This document shows positions 7,093 through 8,115 of a DNA stretch of 8,115 bases, in pieces; the first letter of the stretch is position 1; every line of letters starts with the position of its first letter. A model generated the notes under the pieces. It had not been told where the DNA came from and searched no databases. It was given only the letters and a program-made list of their open reading frames with translations. The DNA is taken from contig JAGHBZ010000472.1 in NCBI GenBank assembly GCA_021160705.1, positions 1-8,115 on the forward strand, in the 5' to 3' direction. This stretch comes from Candidatus Sumerlaeota bacterium. Its GTDB lineage: Bacteria > Sumerlaeota > Sumerlaeia > MWCT01 > JAGHBZ01. The position numbers and the translations under genes were made by a program.

Positions 7093-7133
7093 ACTTGCAA
7101 TAGGCTTAATGTGGTGAAGGATTAGCAACCGAA

Positions 7134-7154
7134 ATAAACCCCCTGAAGGTTTAT
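7134..7154 (+). terminator. Hairpin between glycosyltransferase and ExeA-like gene (possible weak terminator)
   Basis: ATAAACC (7134-7140) and GGTTTAT (7148-7154) pair perfectly over 7 bases around the loop CCCTGAA. The stem is short and A/T-rich and is followed by CATTATC, not a U-tract, so intrinsic termination would be weak. It could instead be an RNA stability element or part of the leader of the next gene. Confidence 0.3.
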
Positions 7155-7171
7155 CATTATCAAAATTAATA

Positions 7172-7204
7172 TGAGAAGAGTGAGAAGAGCTTGTATTTAA
7201 ATAC
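7172..7204 (+). promoter_or_regulatory. Tandem 9-mer and 12-base palindrome upstream of the ExeA-like gene
   Basis: TGAGAAGAG is repeated exactly twice in tandem (7172-7189) and followed at once by the perfect palindrome GTATTTAAATAC (7193-7204). A weak promoter-like pair overlaps it: TTGTAT (7191-7196), 17 bases, CACAAT (7214-7219). The cluster is 50-80 bases before the ATG at 7254, the usual place for an operator. A regulatory role is inference. Confidence 0.3.
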
Positions 7205-7253
7205 TGTTTAGGGCACAATAACTTCCCTGATTTTCATTAAAGCAAGAACAACA

Positions 7254-8115
7254 ATGTACACCAGTTTTTATGGATTAAATGAGCCACCGTTCAATATTAC
7301 GCCTGACTCCAGGTTTTTGTTTTTGAGTCAGCGCCATAAAGAAGCCCTGGCAAGCCTGCTGTATGGAATAGAGCACCGCAAGGGGTTCATTCTCATAACC
7401 GGAGAGATTGGCTCTGGTAAGACCACGCTCTGCCGAGCATTGCTTAAAGAACTGGATAGTGAGCAGATAAAAGTTGCTCTGATTTTCAACCCGTTGTTAA
7501 CAGAAGTTGAGCTGCTTCGTGCAATAAATCAGGAACTGGACATTGAGTATCAATATAATTCAAGAAAAGATTTGATTGATGAACTTAATAATTTCTTGCT
7601 TGCTGAGATTTCTAAAGGTCATAACGTGGTGGTAGTCATTGATGAAGCACAGAACCTCACACCCCCCATTCTGGAACAACTCCGACTGCTGAGCAACCTG
7701 GAGACCGAAACAGAAAAACTTCTGCAAATCGTGCTGGTGGGTCAACCCGAGCTCCAGGCTACCCTTGAGCTACCTCAATTACAGCAACTCAACCAGCGCA
7801 TCGCAGTCCGATACCATTTAGAACCGCTGTCAAAACCCGAAGTGCTCCAATACATAAAACATCGGCTCAATGTGGCTGGCGCTAAAATAGATATAAAATT
7901 TACTCCTAAAGCACTGGAGCTGATTAACGAATACACCCAGGGTGTACCACGAAACATTAATATCCTTTGCGACCGCGCACTCCTGATGGGTTTTGTGGAG
8001 GGGACTTACGAAATTAATGAGAATATTATTGAAAAAAGTATTGAGGAGGTCTCTGGCAAAGCGCGCAGAACACTTCCCGGAAGCAAGAGTCTGGGTATTC
8101 TGTCTGGACCAACCC
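7254..8115 (+). CDS. ExeA/GspA-type AAA ATPase (3' end beyond window)
   Basis: The frame opens at ATG 7254 and runs 287 codons to the edge. It starts MYTSFYGLNEPPFNITPDSR, the usual N-terminus of ExeA and of the XrtA/PEP-CTERM-locus secretion ATPases. Walker A is GEIGSGKT (50-57), Walker B VVVVIDEAQN (125-134), sensor 1 lies in IVLVGQPEL (159-167), a conserved Arg in LNQRI (R182) is a likely finger, and sensor 2 is GVPRNINILCDRA (230-242). Members energise assembly of secretion or exopolysaccharide machinery; ExeA also binds peptidoglycan. After residue about 265 the sequence becomes Ser/Gly/Pro-rich, which suggests a linker to a membrane segment or C-terminal domain past the window. No Shine-Dalgarno precedes the ATG. 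The upstream glycosyltransferase on the same strand fits an envelope context. A TniB-type transposition ATPase is less likely given the N-terminus. Confidence 0.9.
   Translation, partial: MYTSFYGLNEPPFNITPDSRFLFLSQRHKEALASLLYGIEHRKGFILITGEIGSGKTTLCRALLKELDSEQIKVALIFNPLLTEVELLRAINQELDIEYQYNSRKDLIDELNNFLLAEISKGHNVVVVIDEAQNLTPPILEQLRLLSNLETETEKLLQIVLVGQPELQATLELPQLQQLNQRIAVRYHLEPLSKPEVLQYIKHRLNVAGAKIDIKFTPKALELINEYTQGVPRNINILCDRALLMGFVEGTYEINENIIEKSIEEVSGKARRTLPGSKSLGILSGPT

Noticed and set aside
7254..8115. TniB/IstB-type transposition ATPase for the terminal gene
   Set aside because: The YGLNEPPF.ITPD N-terminus and IDEAQN...GQPEL...GVPRNIN pattern match ExeA-type ATPases, and no transposase or terminal repeats are present.
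1..8115. tRNA, rRNA, CRISPR array or insertion sequence
   Set aside because: Reading both strands showed no T-loop/anticodon arrangement, no regularly spaced repeats and no transposase-like frame.

Overview
This is an AT-leaning (roughly mid-40s % GC by eye) bacterial chromosomal segment. Methionyl-tRNA formyltransferase (fmt) marks it as bacterial. Several gene types here (ExeA-type AAA ATPase, AftB-like polytopic glycosyltransferase, zinc-ribbon methyltransferase, FetB-like permease), weak or absent Shine-Dalgarno sequences, and an 'ATTCG.GT / CACAAAGACGCA' style intergenic repeat are the sort of content seen in uncultured candidate-phylum genomes such as WOR-3 or Omnitrophota relatives. 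That placement is inference only. No phage, transposase, CRISPR array, rRNA or tRNA was seen.

Layout. (1) Positions 1-180, minus strand: the first 60 codons of a protein with a degenerate P-loop, cut by the window edge, with a good promoter candidate (TTGACA at 260-255). (2) 181-680: about 500 bases without a gene, holding an interspersed-repeat-like block (389-469), a shorter related piece (593-608) and a G-rich degenerate tandem tract (656-696). (3) 681-1481, minus: a FetB/UPF0014 metal-exporter permease with no ATPase partner in the window. (4) 1482-1814: divergent intergenic region with promoter candidates facing both ways. (5) 1815-2387, plus: a small class I SAM methyltransferase. (6) 2584-5235, minus: a two-gene unit, fmt followed 21 bases later by a 550-residue protein with an N-terminal four-cysteine zinc ribbon, a SAM methyltransferase core and a C-terminal beta-rich domain. 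(7) 5460-7061, plus: a membrane GT-C type glycosyltransferase resembling the AftB/ZomB-like group. (8) 7254-8115, plus: an ExeA/GspA-type AAA ATPase, open at the 3' edge, preceded by a 192-base gap containing hairpins, a 9-base tandem repeat and a 12-base palindrome.

How the genes may work together. fmt is housekeeping (formylation of initiator Met-tRNA). The zinc-ribbon methyltransferase, the GT-C glycosyltransferase and the ExeA-like ATPase together suggest a loosely organised cell-envelope/surface-glycan and secretion neighbourhood, as ExeA-type ATPases often sit near exopolysaccharide, pilus or type II secretion genes. The FetB-like permease and the small methyltransferase look like independent single-gene units. 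I do not see a convincing new defence or mobile system. The most unusual items are the three-part methyltransferase coupled to fmt, the orphan FetB, the truncated P-loop protein and the structured leader of the ExeA-like gene.
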